Source: Kitasatospora cinereorecta
GTDB taxonomy: Bacteria > Actinomycetota > Actinomycetes > Streptomycetales > Streptomycetaceae
Length of the DNA: 64,000 nucleotides
Direction: 5' to 3'
NCBI RefSeq assembly: GCF_024172095.1
Contig: NZ_JAMZDX010000005.1
Span: 372,001-436,000, forward strand
The position numbers and the translations under genes are program-made. The notes under the pieces are model-generated. The model saw nothing but the letters and a program-made list of their open reading frames with translations. It did no database searches and had not been told where the DNA came from. This document shows, in pieces, positions 33,419-41,767 of this stretch; positions within the stretch are counted from its first letter, which is position 1, and the number at the start of each line of letters is the position of its first letter.

Positions 33419-35545
33419 ATGACTCAGGACGGCTTCGCGGCCGCAGAGCGGATCGCAGCCACACTGGACGCGGTGGCCGCCGCACTCGTCGGCGCGCCGG
33501 CGACGTACTATCCGGCCGCCACCCTGCGGGGCTTCCGCCGCGGCGCCACCCACCCGTCCGCCGACGCGCTGTTCGGTCTGCGGCTGAGCCCGAACGGGCC
33601 CGGCCTGCTGACCATCCACGGCCTCGGCACCGTGGTGGAGGCGACCAGCCTGCGCCGCCAGGAGCCGTCCGCCGGCGCCGAGGCGCTGTCGGTGCTGCAG
33701 GCGAAGCTGGGCAGCGGCCCGGTCCGCCAAGTGGCCGACGCACCGTCAGCGGCCGCGTTCCAGCTGCCGGTGACGCCGGAGGCGGCGGACGAGAAGCTGC
33801 GTCCGGCCTTCGTCCCGCCGCTGGCGGCGCTCGCGTCGGCGCGGGGGACCGCGGCTCCGGAGGAGCTGTCGACCGGGTCCGGCGTGGAGGCACGGCTGAT
33901 CGTGCCGTCGGTGTTCCACTCGCTCGCGGTCCGGCTGTCGGGTCCGGCTCTAGCCTCGCACCTGACCGAGGTGGCGAGCGAGCTGTTCGCCGGCGGCAGG
34001 CCGCCGGTGCGCCGGGAGTGGGCGCTGGTGGCGGCCGCCCTGGCGGACGAGATCGCGGCCGCGGACGTGGTGTACGCGGGTGTCTCGGCGCTGGATGTCG
34101 ACGGCCGCCGTTCGCGTGCGTCGCTGGTGGTGTCGCTGTCCCGTCGGGCGCTGCCGATCCAGGAGTTGTCGGTCGCGCTGTCGGCCGAGCGCCCGCGCGC
34201 CGAGGTGTGGACGGTGCTGCTGCCGGCCGGTCCGGCCGCGCTGCTGGTGGAGGCGCGCACGGCGCCGGTCCCTGCTGCGCTGACGGCGGACGGCCAGCGC
34301 GGTTGGGTGGTCAGCTCGGTGGTGGAGGCGTTCATCCCGCTGCCGGACGGCGCGACCGTGCTCACCGTCCAGTTGAGCACCCCTCAGGCGGAGGACTGGG
34401 AGCTGTACGCGACCGCCTTCGCCCAGCTGCTGGAGACGGTCCAGGTCGGTTGGGACGGCGTCGCGGCCACCCCGCCCCCGATCGCCGCCCCCGTCCCGGT
34501 GCCGGCGGTCGAGGTCCAGCTCCCGGCTGCCACGCCGCCGCCGATGCCGCCGGCCCCGCCGGTGATGCCGCCCGCTCCTGCCCCGGCCCCGGTGGCGGCG
34601 CCGTTCGCCGACCGGTCCGAGGCCGGTGTCCCGGCGACCCACCTCGCGTCGGCGCCCGTCCCGGCGCAGGCCGCGCCGCCGGCGGCCGAGGAGGCCCCGC
34701 GGCCGAAGGGCACCCCGGTCCGGATCCCGCCGGCCGACTTCGACCCCTTCGCCCCGCCCGCCCCCGCCGCCAACGCCCCGGCCACCGCGCCCGAGGAGAC
34801 CCCTCGCAGCAAGGGCACCCCGGTGGCCGTACCGCCGGCCGACTTCGACCCGTTCGCCCCGCCCGCTCCCGCTGCCGCTACCGTGGCCGAGGAGGCCCCG
34901 CGGCCGAAGGGCACCCCGGTCCGGATCCCGCCGGCCGACTTCGACCCCTTCGCCCCGCCCGCCCCCGCCGCCAACGCCCCGGCCACCGCGCCCGAGGAGA
35001 CCCCTCGCAGCAAGGGCACCCCGGTGGCCGTACCGCCGGCCGACTTCGACCCGTTCGCCGCGGCCGCTCCGCGCAGCACCGCGCCCGCCGCCGCCCCGGC
35101 TGCGCCGCCGGTCGCAGCACCGGTCGCAGCGCCGGCCAAGCCGGCTTCCGCCGATCCGTTCGGAACCACGCTCTCCAGCGAGCCGGCCGACCCGTTCGGC
35201 ACGGTCACCCAGCCGAAGGCGGCTCCGGCCGCGCCGGTGGTGCCGCCGAAGCCGACCATGCCGCCGACGGTGGCGCCGCCCGCGGCGCCGAGCGGCGGGG
35301 AGCCGCCGAAGTCCAAGGGCACCCCGGTCCGGGTCCCGCCGCCGGACTTCGACCCGTTCGCCCCGCCGGCGCCCGCCGCGACCGGGTCGGCGGAGCCGGC
35401 GGAGGACGCGCCGAAGCCCAAGGGCACGCCGGTCCGCATCCCGCCGCCGGACTTCGACCCGTTCGGCAACCTGGCGCCCAGCTCGGCCGCCGCTCCGGCG
35501 GCCCCCGCGGCGCCGGAGCCGCCGGCGAACAGCCCCTTCGGCTGA
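33419..35545 (+). CDS. Uncharacterised protein with six KGTPV..PP.DFDPF repeats
   Basis: 708 residues, no signal peptide or membrane helix. The N-terminal ~340 residues form a folded alpha/beta region I do not recognise (from TYYPAATLRGFRRGATHP to FAQLLETVQVGW). The C-terminal half is Ala/Pro-rich and carries six copies of a motif KGTPV(R/A)(I/V)PP(A/P)DFDPF, in alternating contexts PRPKGTPVRI and PRSKGTPVAV, plus two looser DPFG sites. ATG 33419 has GAGGGGG upstream. Short regularly spaced peptide motifs in a disordered tail suggest a multivalent binding scaffold. Codon use matches its neighbours. Confidence 0.85.
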   Translation: MTQDGFAAAERIAATLDAVAAALVGAPATYYPAATLRGFRRGATHPSADALFGLRLSPNGPGLLTIHGLGTVVEATSLRRQEPSAGAEALSVLQAKLGSGPVRQVADAPSAAAFQLPVTPEAADEKLRPAFVPPLAALASARGTAAPEELSTGSGVEARLIVPSVFHSLAVRLSGPALASHLTEVASELFAGGRPPVRREWALVAAALADEIAAADVVYAGVSALDVDGRRSRASLVVSLSRRALPIQELSVALSAERPRAEVWTVLLPAGPAALLVEARTAPVPAALTADGQRGWVVSSVVEAFIPLPDGATVLTVQLSTPQAEDWELYATAFAQLLETVQVGWDGVAATPPPIAAPVPVPAVEVQLPAATPPPMPPAPPVMPPAPAPAPVAAPFADRSEAGVPATHLASAPVPAQAAPPAAEEAPRPKGTPVRIPPADFDPFAPPAPAANAPATAPEETPRSKGTPVAVPPADFDPFAPPAPAAATVAEEAPRPKGTPVRIPPADFDPFAPPAPAANAPATAPEETPRSKGTPVAVPPADFDPFAAAAPRSTAPAAAPAAPPVAAPVAAPAKPASADPFGTTLSSEPADPFGTVTQPKAAPAAPVVPPKPTMPPTVAPPAAPSGGEPPKSKGTPVRVPPPDFDPFAPPAPAATGSAEPAEDAPKPKGTPVRIPPPDFDPFGNLAPSSAAAPAAPAAPEPPANSPFG
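34684..35059 (+). repeat. 175-bp perfect tandem duplication in the DFDPF-repeat gene
   Basis: 34684-34858 and 34885-35059 are identical over 175 bp with a 201-bp period (67 codons), so the frame is kept. Each copy encodes two repeats: one RPKGTPVRI form and one RSKGTPVAV form. Lack of any silent change points to a recent duplication or ongoing gene conversion. Confidence 0.95.
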
Positions 35546-35586
35546 GCCGACGCGCTCGACGACGAACGCGCTTCCTGACGGTGGGT

Positions 35587-35608
35587 CGGTGGTCCTTCGG
35601 GACCGCCG
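35587..35608 (+). terminator. UUCG-loop hairpin after the DFDPF-repeat gene
   Basis: CGGTGGTCC (35587-35595), loop TTCG, GGACCGCCG (35600-35608): nine pairs including one G-U, closed by a stable UUCG tetraloop, 41 bp past the stop. The rest of the gap 35546-35890 is the chitinase promoter and leader. Confidence 0.7.
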
Positions 35609-35690
35609 GCCCGCCGTCGGCGTTTCCCCTCGTGGGAGGCGTCCGCTCGACACCGCTGCCGGACGGGCTGTCAGGTCCGTGATCCGCGAG

Positions 35691-35733
35691 TTGGTCCAGA
35701 CCTATTGCCAGTCCGGGGGACGCTCTTTACCCT
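35691..35733 (+). promoter_or_regulatory. Chitinase promoter with a DasR-type (dre) site
   Basis: TTGGTCCAGACCTAT (35691-35705) matches the core of the DasR-responsive element (TGGTCTAGACCA) and the direct-repeat motif of Streptomyces chitinase promoters. TTGCCA (35705-35710) and TACCCT (35728-35733), 17 bp apart, fit a sigma-HrdB promoter overlapping it. In Streptomyces DasR represses chitin and N-acetylglucosamine genes until amino-sugar phosphates accumulate. The start codon is 157 bp further on. Confidence 0.75.
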
Positions 35734-35890
35734 CCAAGCAACGGACCTCCGCGGCAACCCGACGGCCCGAGGCCTCTGCTCCGCGCCGCCCCCAATCGGC
35801 CCGGGGTGCGCACCGCCTTGCACCTGGCACCTCCCCCACCGGCAGTGGAGCCGCACCGCGAGGCGCGCGCTCCCGGACAGGAGCCCATCC

Positions 35891-38155
35891 ATGCGCAGAC
35901 GTCGGTACCGCCTCTCCCTGCTCGCCGTCGGAAGCCTGTTCGTCCCGTTGCTCGCCGTCGCGCTGCCCGCGGGCAGCGCGCACGCGGCCGAGCCCACCGC
36001 AAGCTTCGCCAAGGACCAGGACTGGGGCACCGGTTACGGCGGCAGCTACACCATCACCAACTCCTCCACCAGCGCGCTGAACAACTGGACGCTGGAGTTC
36101 GACCTGCCCGCGAACAACAGCGTGGCGTCGCTCTGGAACGCCACCTACACGACGGCGTCCTCGCACGTCACGGTGAAGCCGCCGAGCTGGCAGACCTCCA
36201 TCGCGGCCGGCGCCTCGTACAGCGTCGGCTTCAACATCGCCTACTCGGGCGCGTACGCCCCGCTCAAGAACTGCAAGCTGAACGGCAAGCCCTGCGACGG
36301 CTCGGGCTCGACCACCGACACCACCGCGCCGTCCGTGCCGACCGGTCTGCGGGCAGCGCTGAGCGGGACCAACGGTGCGGCACTGAGCTGGACGGCCTCC
36401 ACCGACAACGTCGGCGTGACCGGCTACGACGTGTACGACGGCAGTGCCAAGGTGGCCACCGCCACCGGAGCCTCGATCACCGTGACCGGTCTGTCGGTCG
36501 GCAGTCACACCTTCACCGTGGTCGCCTTCGACGCGGCGGGCAACCGCTCGGCCGCCTCCGCGTCCGCCTCGGTGACGGTGCCGAACCCGCCGACGGACAA
36601 CCAGCCACCGACCGCCCCCGGTACGCCGACGGTCACCGCCACCACCTCCTCCACGGTGGCGCTCAGCTGGGCCGCCGCCACCGACAACGTCGGGGTGACG
36701 GCGTACGACGTCTACAACGGCGCCACCATCGCGAGGACGGTGACCGGCACCTCCGCGACCGTCGACTCGCTGGCCGCGGACACCTCCTACACCTTCACCG
36801 TGAAGGCCAGGGACGCGGCGGGCAACACCTCCCCCGCCTCCGGCGCGGTCACCGCGCGGACCAAGCCGGGCTCCACCGACCCGGGCGGCTCCACCACCAT
36901 CGGCTACTTCACCCAGTGGTCGATCTACGCCCGCGGCTACAGCGTGAAGCAGCTGGACACCTCGGGCAGCGCGGCGAAGCTGACGTACCTCAACTACGCC
37001 TTCGCCAACATCCACCCGACCACCAAGCAGTGCTTCATCACCAACCACGCGGCGGGCAACGACTCCGACCCCAACGCGGGTGACGGGGCCGGCGACGCCT
37101 GGGCCGACTTCGGCAAGGGCTGGGACGCGGGCACCTCGGTGGCCGGCACCACGGACACCTGGGACCAGCCGCTGGCGGGCAACTTCAACCAGCTGAAGCA
37201 GCTCAAGGCCAAGTACCCCAACCTGAAGATCCAGATCTCGATCGGCGGTTGGTCGTACAGCAAGTGGTTCTCCGACGCGGCCTCGACCGACGCCTCCCGC
37301 AAGGCGCTGGTGAGCTCCTGCATCGACATGTACATCAAGGGCAACCTGCCGGTGATCGACGGCCGCGGCGGCGCCGGCTCGGCGGCCGGCATCTTCGACG
37401 GCATCGACCTGGACTGGGAGTGGCCCAACTCCGACGGGCACCTGGGCAACATCTACAAGCCCGCCGACAAGGCGAACTACACCCTGCTGGCGCAGGAGTT
37501 CCGCCGTCAGCTGGACGCGCTGGGCGCCACCACCGGCAAGCACTACACGCTGAGCGCCTTCCTGCCGGCCGACCCGGCGAAGATCTCCGCGGGCATCGAC
37601 GTCCCGGGCCTGTTCGGGGCGTTCGACTTCGCCACCATCCAGGGCTACGACTACCACGGCGCCTGGGAGACCTCGACCAACCAGCAGTCGGCGATCAAGC
37701 TGGCGGCGGGCGACCCGAGCCCGGCCAACCGGCAGTTCAGCTCGGAGATCGCCATCAGCGCCTATGTGGCGGGCGGTGCGCCGAAGTCCAAGCTGACCCT
37801 GGGCGTGCCGTTCTACGGCCGCGGCTGGACGGGCGTGCCGGCGGGCAGCACGCACGGCCTGTTCCAGACCGGCACCGGACCGGCACCGGGCACCTACGAG
37901 AACGGGTACGAGGACTACCACAAGCTCAAGGACATGGCCGCGTCCGGCGGTTACACCATCTACCGGGACCCGGTGGCCGGCTACGCGTACATCTACAACG
38001 GCTCGGTGTTCTACACCTACGACGACCCGACCGAGATCGCCCGGAAGGCGGCCTGGATCAAGTCCCAGGGGCTGGCGGGCGCGATGGTCTGGTCGTTCGA
38101 CGGCGACACCGCCAACGGCGAGTTGATGACCGCGCTGGCCAACGGGCTGAAGTAG
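35891..38155 (+). CDS. Secreted GH18 chitinase with CBM2 and two Fn3 domains
   Basis: 754 residues, secreted. Signal peptide ends near SAHAAEP (~37). Then a CBM2-type carbohydrate-binding module (~40-140, WTLEFDLP, W-rich, a Cys pair near its end), two fibronectin III domains (~150-235 and ~240-325, both with the ITDNVGVT.YDVY type motif), and a GH18 catalytic domain (~335-754). The catalytic motif DGIDLDWEWP has the acid Glu, and SIGGWSYSKWF precedes it. Hydrolyses chitin. ATG 35891 follows AGGAG. The duplicated Fn3 spacer makes it longer than the common one-Fn3 Streptomyces enzymes. Confidence 0.96.
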   Translation: MRRRRYRLSLLAVGSLFVPLLAVALPAGSAHAAEPTASFAKDQDWGTGYGGSYTITNSSTSALNNWTLEFDLPANNSVASLWNATYTTASSHVTVKPPSWQTSIAAGASYSVGFNIAYSGAYAPLKNCKLNGKPCDGSGSTTDTTAPSVPTGLRAALSGTNGAALSWTASTDNVGVTGYDVYDGSAKVATATGASITVTGLSVGSHTFTVVAFDAAGNRSAASASASVTVPNPPTDNQPPTAPGTPTVTATTSSTVALSWAAATDNVGVTAYDVYNGATIARTVTGTSATVDSLAADTSYTFTVKARDAAGNTSPASGAVTARTKPGSTDPGGSTTIGYFTQWSIYARGYSVKQLDTSGSAAKLTYLNYAFANIHPTTKQCFITNHAAGNDSDPNAGDGAGDAWADFGKGWDAGTSVAGTTDTWDQPLAGNFNQLKQLKAKYPNLKIQISIGGWSYSKWFSDAASTDASRKALVSSCIDMYIKGNLPVIDGRGGAGSAAGIFDGIDLDWEWPNSDGHLGNIYKPADKANYTLLAQEFRRQLDALGATTGKHYTLSAFLPADPAKISAGIDVPGLFGAFDFATIQGYDYHGAWETSTNQQSAIKLAAGDPSPANRQFSSEIAISAYVAGGAPKSKLTLGVPFYGRGWTGVPAGSTHGLFQTGTGPAPGTYENGYEDYHKLKDMAASGGYTIYRDPVAGYAYIYNGSVFYTYDDPTEIARKAAWIKSQGLAGAMVWSFDGDTANGELMTALANGLK

Positions 38156-38178
38156 CGCGGGCGAAGGGAACGGCGGGT

Positions 38179-38883
38179 TCAGCGGGCGCGGCGGGCCAGG
38201 TGCACCACATCGGGCACGCCGCGCTCCACCGCCACCTCCAGGGTGTCCACCTCCGCGAACCCGGCCGTCCGCAGCGCCTGTTCGAAGGCGGCGGACGGCC
38301 GGGCGCTCCACACCGCCAGCACCCCGCCCGGCTCCAGCCGCCGCAGGCAGGCGGCCAGCCCGTCGGGGCCGTACAGGCCGGCATTGCCCTCGGTGACGGT
38401 CCAGTCCGGACCGTTGTCGATGTCCAGGCACAGCGCGTCGTACCGCGGGCCGTCGCCGGTCAGGTGAGCGACCAGGTCGGCCCGGACCACCTCGACCCGG
38501 GGGTCCGCCAGCGCGCCGGCCGAGAACGCGGCCAGTGGGCCGGTGCGGTGCCAGTCGACGATCGCGCTCTCCCGCTCCACCACGGCGATCCGGCCCCAGC
38601 GCGGCTCGGCCGCGGCGTACGCCAGCGAGAAGCCGACGCCGAGGCCGCCGATCAGCACCGAGCGCCCGTCGCCGGTCAGCCGGTCCAGGGCCGCCTGCAC
38701 CAGCAGCCGCTCGGAGCGGCCGTCCGCGGTGTCCATCAGGAAGCAGCCGTTGGCGATGATCTCGTAGTGCGCGCCCCGGCGCCGCAGCACCACCTCGCCG
38801 TACGGGCCCTCGCGGCGGTCGACGGTGACCGGCGCCTCCAGGTCCTCGCGGGAGGGGGTGGCGGTGGTCGGGCCGGCGGTCAT
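38179..38883 (-). CDS. Spermidine-synthase-like methyltransferase-fold protein
   Basis: 234 residues, cytosolic. Rossmann methyltransferase fold: VLIGGLGVGFSLAYAA is the nucleotide-binding loop, IAVVERESAIVDWHR the acidic strand end, and DALCLDIDNGPDWTV the region matching the spermidine synthase active site. Length is shorter than true spermidine synthase (~285), and the canonical substrate-binding N-terminal domain is cut down, so the activity is uncertain. ATG 38883 has a GGGGGA site upstream. It ends 23 bp from the convergent chitinase stop. Confidence 0.8.
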   Translation of the reverse strand: MTAGPTTATPSREDLEAPVTVDRREGPYGEVVLRRRGAHYEIIANGCFLMDTADGRSERLLVQAALDRLTGDGRSVLIGGLGVGFSLAYAAAEPRWGRIAVVERESAIVDWHRTGPLAAFSAGALADPRVEVVRADLVAHLTGDGPRYDALCLDIDNGPDWTVTEGNAGLYGPDGLAACLRRLEPGGVLAVWSARPSAAFEQALRTAGFAEVDTLEVAVERGVPDVVHLARRAR

Positions 38884-39031
38884 CGGGCGTCCCCCTGGGG
38901 CAGCGGATCGGGGCTGGCGGTCGGGCAGTCGATCACGAACGATTCGACTCTAGCCCTCCCCCGCCGACCGCCCGGGGTTTTTCCGCGACGTCACCCGGTC
39001 GGGCCATCGCGGCCGTCTCCCCGTCCGGCCG

Positions 39032-40105
39032 TCACCCGGTGAGCAGCACCCCCGCGTACGAGACGCCGGCGACGACCACCCAGGAGGCCAGGCCGAGCGC
39101 GGCGGTGCGGGCTCCGGTCCGGGCCAGCGTGGGCAGGTGGACGGCGCTGCCGAGACCGACCAGCGCGGCGGCGAGCAGCAGTTCCTGCGCGTCCTGGGTG
39201 AGCCCGAGCAGCCCGTCGGGCAGCGGCAGGGCGGAGCGCAGGGCGACCGCGACCAGGAAGCCGGCCACGAACAGCGGGACGACGGGGAGCCGTCGGCCAC
39301 CGCCGCCCTGCCCGGAACGGGCGCCCCGGGCGCTGCGCCGGCGGGCCAGCGCCACCCCGGCGACCAGCGGCGCCAGCAGCACCACCCGCATCAGCTTGAC
39401 CAGCACGGCCTCGCGCAGCGCCGCCGGTCCGCCGGTCTGGGCGGTGGCGACCACCTGGCCGACGTCGTGGACGCTGGCGCCCACCCAGCGGCCGAAGTCG
39501 GCGGTGTCCAGGCCGAGCGGGTGGTGCAGCAGCGGGAGGACGGCGATGGCGAGGGTGCCGCAGAGGGTGACCAAGGCGACCGAGGCGGCCGCGTCCTCCT
39601 CCTCGCTGCCGGCCGCCTCGCCGACCGCACCGATCGCGGAGGCGCCGCAGATCGCGTAGCCGGCGGCGATCAGCAGCGGCTGGTCACCGGGCAGCCGCAG
39701 CCGGCGGCCGAGCCAGAGGGTGCCGCCGAAGGTGGCGGCGACCACGGTGAGCACCACGGCGACGGTGGACCAGCCGAGGCCGAGCACGTCGTCCAGGCTG
39801 AGCTTGAAGCCGAGCAGCACGATGCCGATCCGCATCAGCCGCTTGGCGGCGAGCGAGAGCCCGGGGCGGGCGGCGCCGCGGATCAGCGGGCGCAGGCCCG
39901 GCAGGTGCGCGGCGGCGATGCCGAGCGCCACGGCGGCGGTGAGCCGCGGGACGGCCGGGACGGCGGCGTGGACGGCCCAGGCGAGCGCGACGCCGAGGGC
40001 GGCGAGTGCCAGGCCGGGACCGTTGCGGCGGAGCGGGGCGGGGACCTTGCGGCGCAGTTCGGCGGGGGCGAGCGGCCGGGCGGTGGTGCGCAGGGTGAGG
40101 GCCAC
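39032..40105 (-). CDS. YeiH-family putative sulfate exporter
   Basis: 357 residues with about ten membrane helices. Family marks: RIGIVLLGFKLSLDDV, AAGYAICGASAIGAVG and GASVHDVGQVVATAQ. YeiH-type proteins are often annotated as putative sulfate exporters. GTG 40105 lies 7 bp after the cysteine dioxygenase stop, so the two are co-transcribed: cysteine is oxidised to a sulfinate, which leads to sulfite or sulfate that may need export. A 148-bp gap upstream of its 3' neighbour (38884-39031) holds no gene. Confidence 0.9.
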   Translation of the reverse strand: MALTLRTTARPLAPAELRRKVPAPLRRNGPGLALAALGVALAWAVHAAVPAVPRLTAAVALGIAAAHLPGLRPLIRGAARPGLSLAAKRLMRIGIVLLGFKLSLDDVLGLGWSTVAVVLTVVAATFGGTLWLGRRLRLPGDQPLLIAAGYAICGASAIGAVGEAAGSEEEDAAASVALVTLCGTLAIAVLPLLHHPLGLDTADFGRWVGASVHDVGQVVATAQTGGPAALREAVLVKLMRVVLLAPLVAGVALARRRSARGARSGQGGGGRRLPVVPLFVAGFLVAVALRSALPLPDGLLGLTQDAQELLLAAALVGLGSAVHLPTLARTGARTAALGLASWVVVAGVSYAGVLLTG

Positions 40106-40111
40106 CGGGGG

Positions 40112-40666
40112 TCAGTCCTCCTCGGCGGGCAGCCGGTAGGTGCGCCGGATGCTGGTGCCGAGCCGGGACACGTCCGCGCCGTAGACGTGCAGCGAGATGG
40201 TGGTGCCGGTGCCGGAGTTGACCACCCGGTGGATGTCGCCGGGCGGGGCGAAGCCGCACACCTCGCCCTGGTGGCTGACCACGTCGGCGGTGGCGATCAG
40301 ACGGGCGGCGCGGCCGTCCGAGATCAGCCGGTAGCGGCGCTCGCACTCCTCGCCGAGGTGGACGCCGGTGGCGCCCCAGGAGAGGTGGTCGTGGATGCTG
40401 GTGCGCTGGCCGGGCAGCCAGACCAGGGCGGCGACCGAGAAGCTGCCGTCCTCCTCGCCGTGCAGCAGGTGCAGCCGGTAACAGTCCGGGTCGCCCTCGC
40501 ACTGCTCGGGGGTGAGCAGGTCGGGCGCGCCGAGGTGGGGGGCGAGCCGCTCCGCGACCAGGTACGCCGTCAGGTCGGGCGGCAGTCCGCGGCCGACGAC
40601 CTCGCGGATCTCGCCGACCAGGCGGTGCATGCGCTCGGTGCGCGTCGCGACGGTGGTGGCAGTCAT
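40112..40666 (-). CDS. Cysteine dioxygenase
   Basis: 184 residues, cupin fold. Oxidises cysteine to cysteine sulfinic acid with a non-haem iron. The three iron ligands are visible: HDH in SIHDHLSW and a later His in PPGDIHRVVN. Tyr in LHVYG is at the place of the catalytic Tyr; the partner Cys of mammalian enzymes is replaced by Gly (GATGVH), as in bacterial forms. ATG 40666 is preceded by a GC-poor promoter region. First gene of an operon with the exporter, and a LysR regulator gene lies just upstream. Confidence 0.92.
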   Translation of the reverse strand: MTATTVATRTERMHRLVGEIREVVGRGLPPDLTAYLVAERLAPHLGAPDLLTPEQCEGDPDCYRLHLLHGEEDGSFSVAALVWLPGQRTSIHDHLSWGATGVHLGEECERRYRLISDGRAARLIATADVVSHQGEVCGFAPPGDIHRVVNSGTGTTISLHVYGADVSRLGTSIRRTYRLPAEED

Positions 40667-40722
40667 ACCGGCAGCGTCGCCGCGATCGACCCATCACGTC
40701 CAACGACGGTTCTTTCGCCACC

Positions 40723-40740
40723 TCCCAACGAATGCTTATG
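40723..40740. promoter_or_regulatory. Candidate LysR operator upstream of cysteine dioxygenase
   Basis: TCCCAACGAATGCTTATG in the 138-bp gap 40667-40804 matches the complement of 41719-41736, at the regulator's own start, at 15 of 18 positions. A wider inverted repeat CGACCCAT (40687-40694) / ATGGGTCG (40738-40745) encloses it. It lies ~57 bp before the dioxygenase start. A shared element in front of a LysR gene and its neighbour suits auto-regulation plus control of the operon. Confidence 0.5.
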
Positions 40741-40804
40741 GGTCGTGGACGCACGACGGTTGGGCCCCACGACACCGGGTGTTGCGGCGGGCGCGCGCTC
40801 CGGC

Positions 40805-41710
40805 TCAGCAGCCGACCCGGGAGGCGGCCGCGCGCTTGAGCTCCTCGACCACCAGCGCGGTGGCCGGCACCCGCAGGTGCTCGCGCAGCACGTACGCGGA
40901 GACCCGGCGGAACTGGTGCGGCTCGACCAGCCGGCCGGTGACCTTGGCGTGGCACATGAAGGCGAGCACCAGCGCGGGCATCAGCGCGATGCCGACCCCG
41001 GCCGCGACCAGGCTCTGCACGGCGAGGTTGTCGTCGGTGGTGAACACCACGTCGGGGTCGAAGCCGGCGTCGGCGCATATGGTGAGCAGGTTGGCGCGGC
41101 AGCGCGGGCAGCCGGCGATCCAGCGCTCCTCGGCGAGGTCGGCCAGCCGGACGGCGTGCCGCCGGGCGAGCGGATGGCCGACCGGCAGCAGGATGGTGAG
41201 CTGGTCCTCCATCAGCGGGATCTCGACCAGTTCCTCCGGCACCTCGCCCGGTGCGCCGGGGTAGCTGAAGGCCAGCGCGATGTCGCATTCGCCGCGCAGC
41301 AGGCGCTGCAGCGACTCCGGCGGCTCGGCCTCCATCAGCTCGACCCGGACGCCGGGATGGTCGGCGAGCAGCCCGGCCATCGCGGGCGGGATCAGCGTGG
41401 CGTTGGCACTGGGGAAGGCACAGACCCGGACCCGGCCGGCCCGCAGCCGGGCCAGCGCACCGAGCTGCTGCTGGGCGGCGGAGAGGCTGCCGAGGATCTG
41501 CTCGGCGTGCCGGGCCAGCGCCTCGCCGGCCTCGGTGAGCCGCAGCCCGCGTCCGGCCCGGGCGAACAGCGGCACCCCGGCGTCGCGCTCCAGCGCCTTC
41601 ATCTGCTGGGTGATCGCCGGCTGGGTGTAGCCGAGGGCGCGGGCGGCCGCCGAGTAGGAACCGGTGGAGACCACCTCGTGGAAGGTCCTGATGTGCCGTG
41701 AGTCGAACAC
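40805..41710 (-). CDS. LysR-family regulator of the adjacent sulfur genes
   Basis: 301 residues. The N-terminal winged helix-turn-helix (~2-60) has SYSAAARALGYTQPAITQQMKALERDAG. The rest is the periplasmic-binding-protein-like effector domain, with GCPRCRANLLTICADAGF near 190. The protein ends in Cys and has a CPRC pair, which could sense thiols, though that is speculation. GTG 41710 is in frame with no ribosome-binding site; TATGAT lies six bases before it, so the message may be leaderless. Probably controls the cysteine dioxygenase/exporter operon downstream. Confidence 0.9.
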   Translation of the reverse strand: MFDSRHIRTFHEVVSTGSYSAAARALGYTQPAITQQMKALERDAGVPLFARAGRGLRLTEAGEALARHAEQILGSLSAAQQQLGALARLRAGRVRVCAFPSANATLIPPAMAGLLADHPGVRVELMEAEPPESLQRLLRGECDIALAFSYPGAPGEVPEELVEIPLMEDQLTILLPVGHPLARRHAVRLADLAEERWIAGCPRCRANLLTICADAGFDPDVVFTTDDNLAVQSLVAAGVGIALMPALVLAFMCHAKVTGRLVEPHQFRRVSAYVLREHLRVPATALVVEELKRAAASRVGC

Positions 41711-41716
41711 CCATGA

Positions 41717-41736
41717 ATCATAAGCAGAAGTTGGGA
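41717..41736 (-). promoter_or_regulatory. LysR promoter (TATGAT) overlapping the candidate operator
   Basis: Reading the minus strand, TCCCAACTTCTGCTTATG (41736-41719) is the near-copy of the dioxygenase element, and TATGAT (-10, 41722-41717 region) overlaps its end. Transcription would begin at or next to the GTG at 41710. No clear -35 hexamer is present, as expected where an activator or repressor acts. Confidence 0.45.
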
Positions 41737-41767
41737 TACCCGACGATCCCCCGGACTTTCGCTTGGG

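Noticed and set aside
38884..39031. Terminator from the short T-run at GGGGTTTTT.
   Set aside because: No stable stem lies directly before the T-run on the coding strand of either neighbour.
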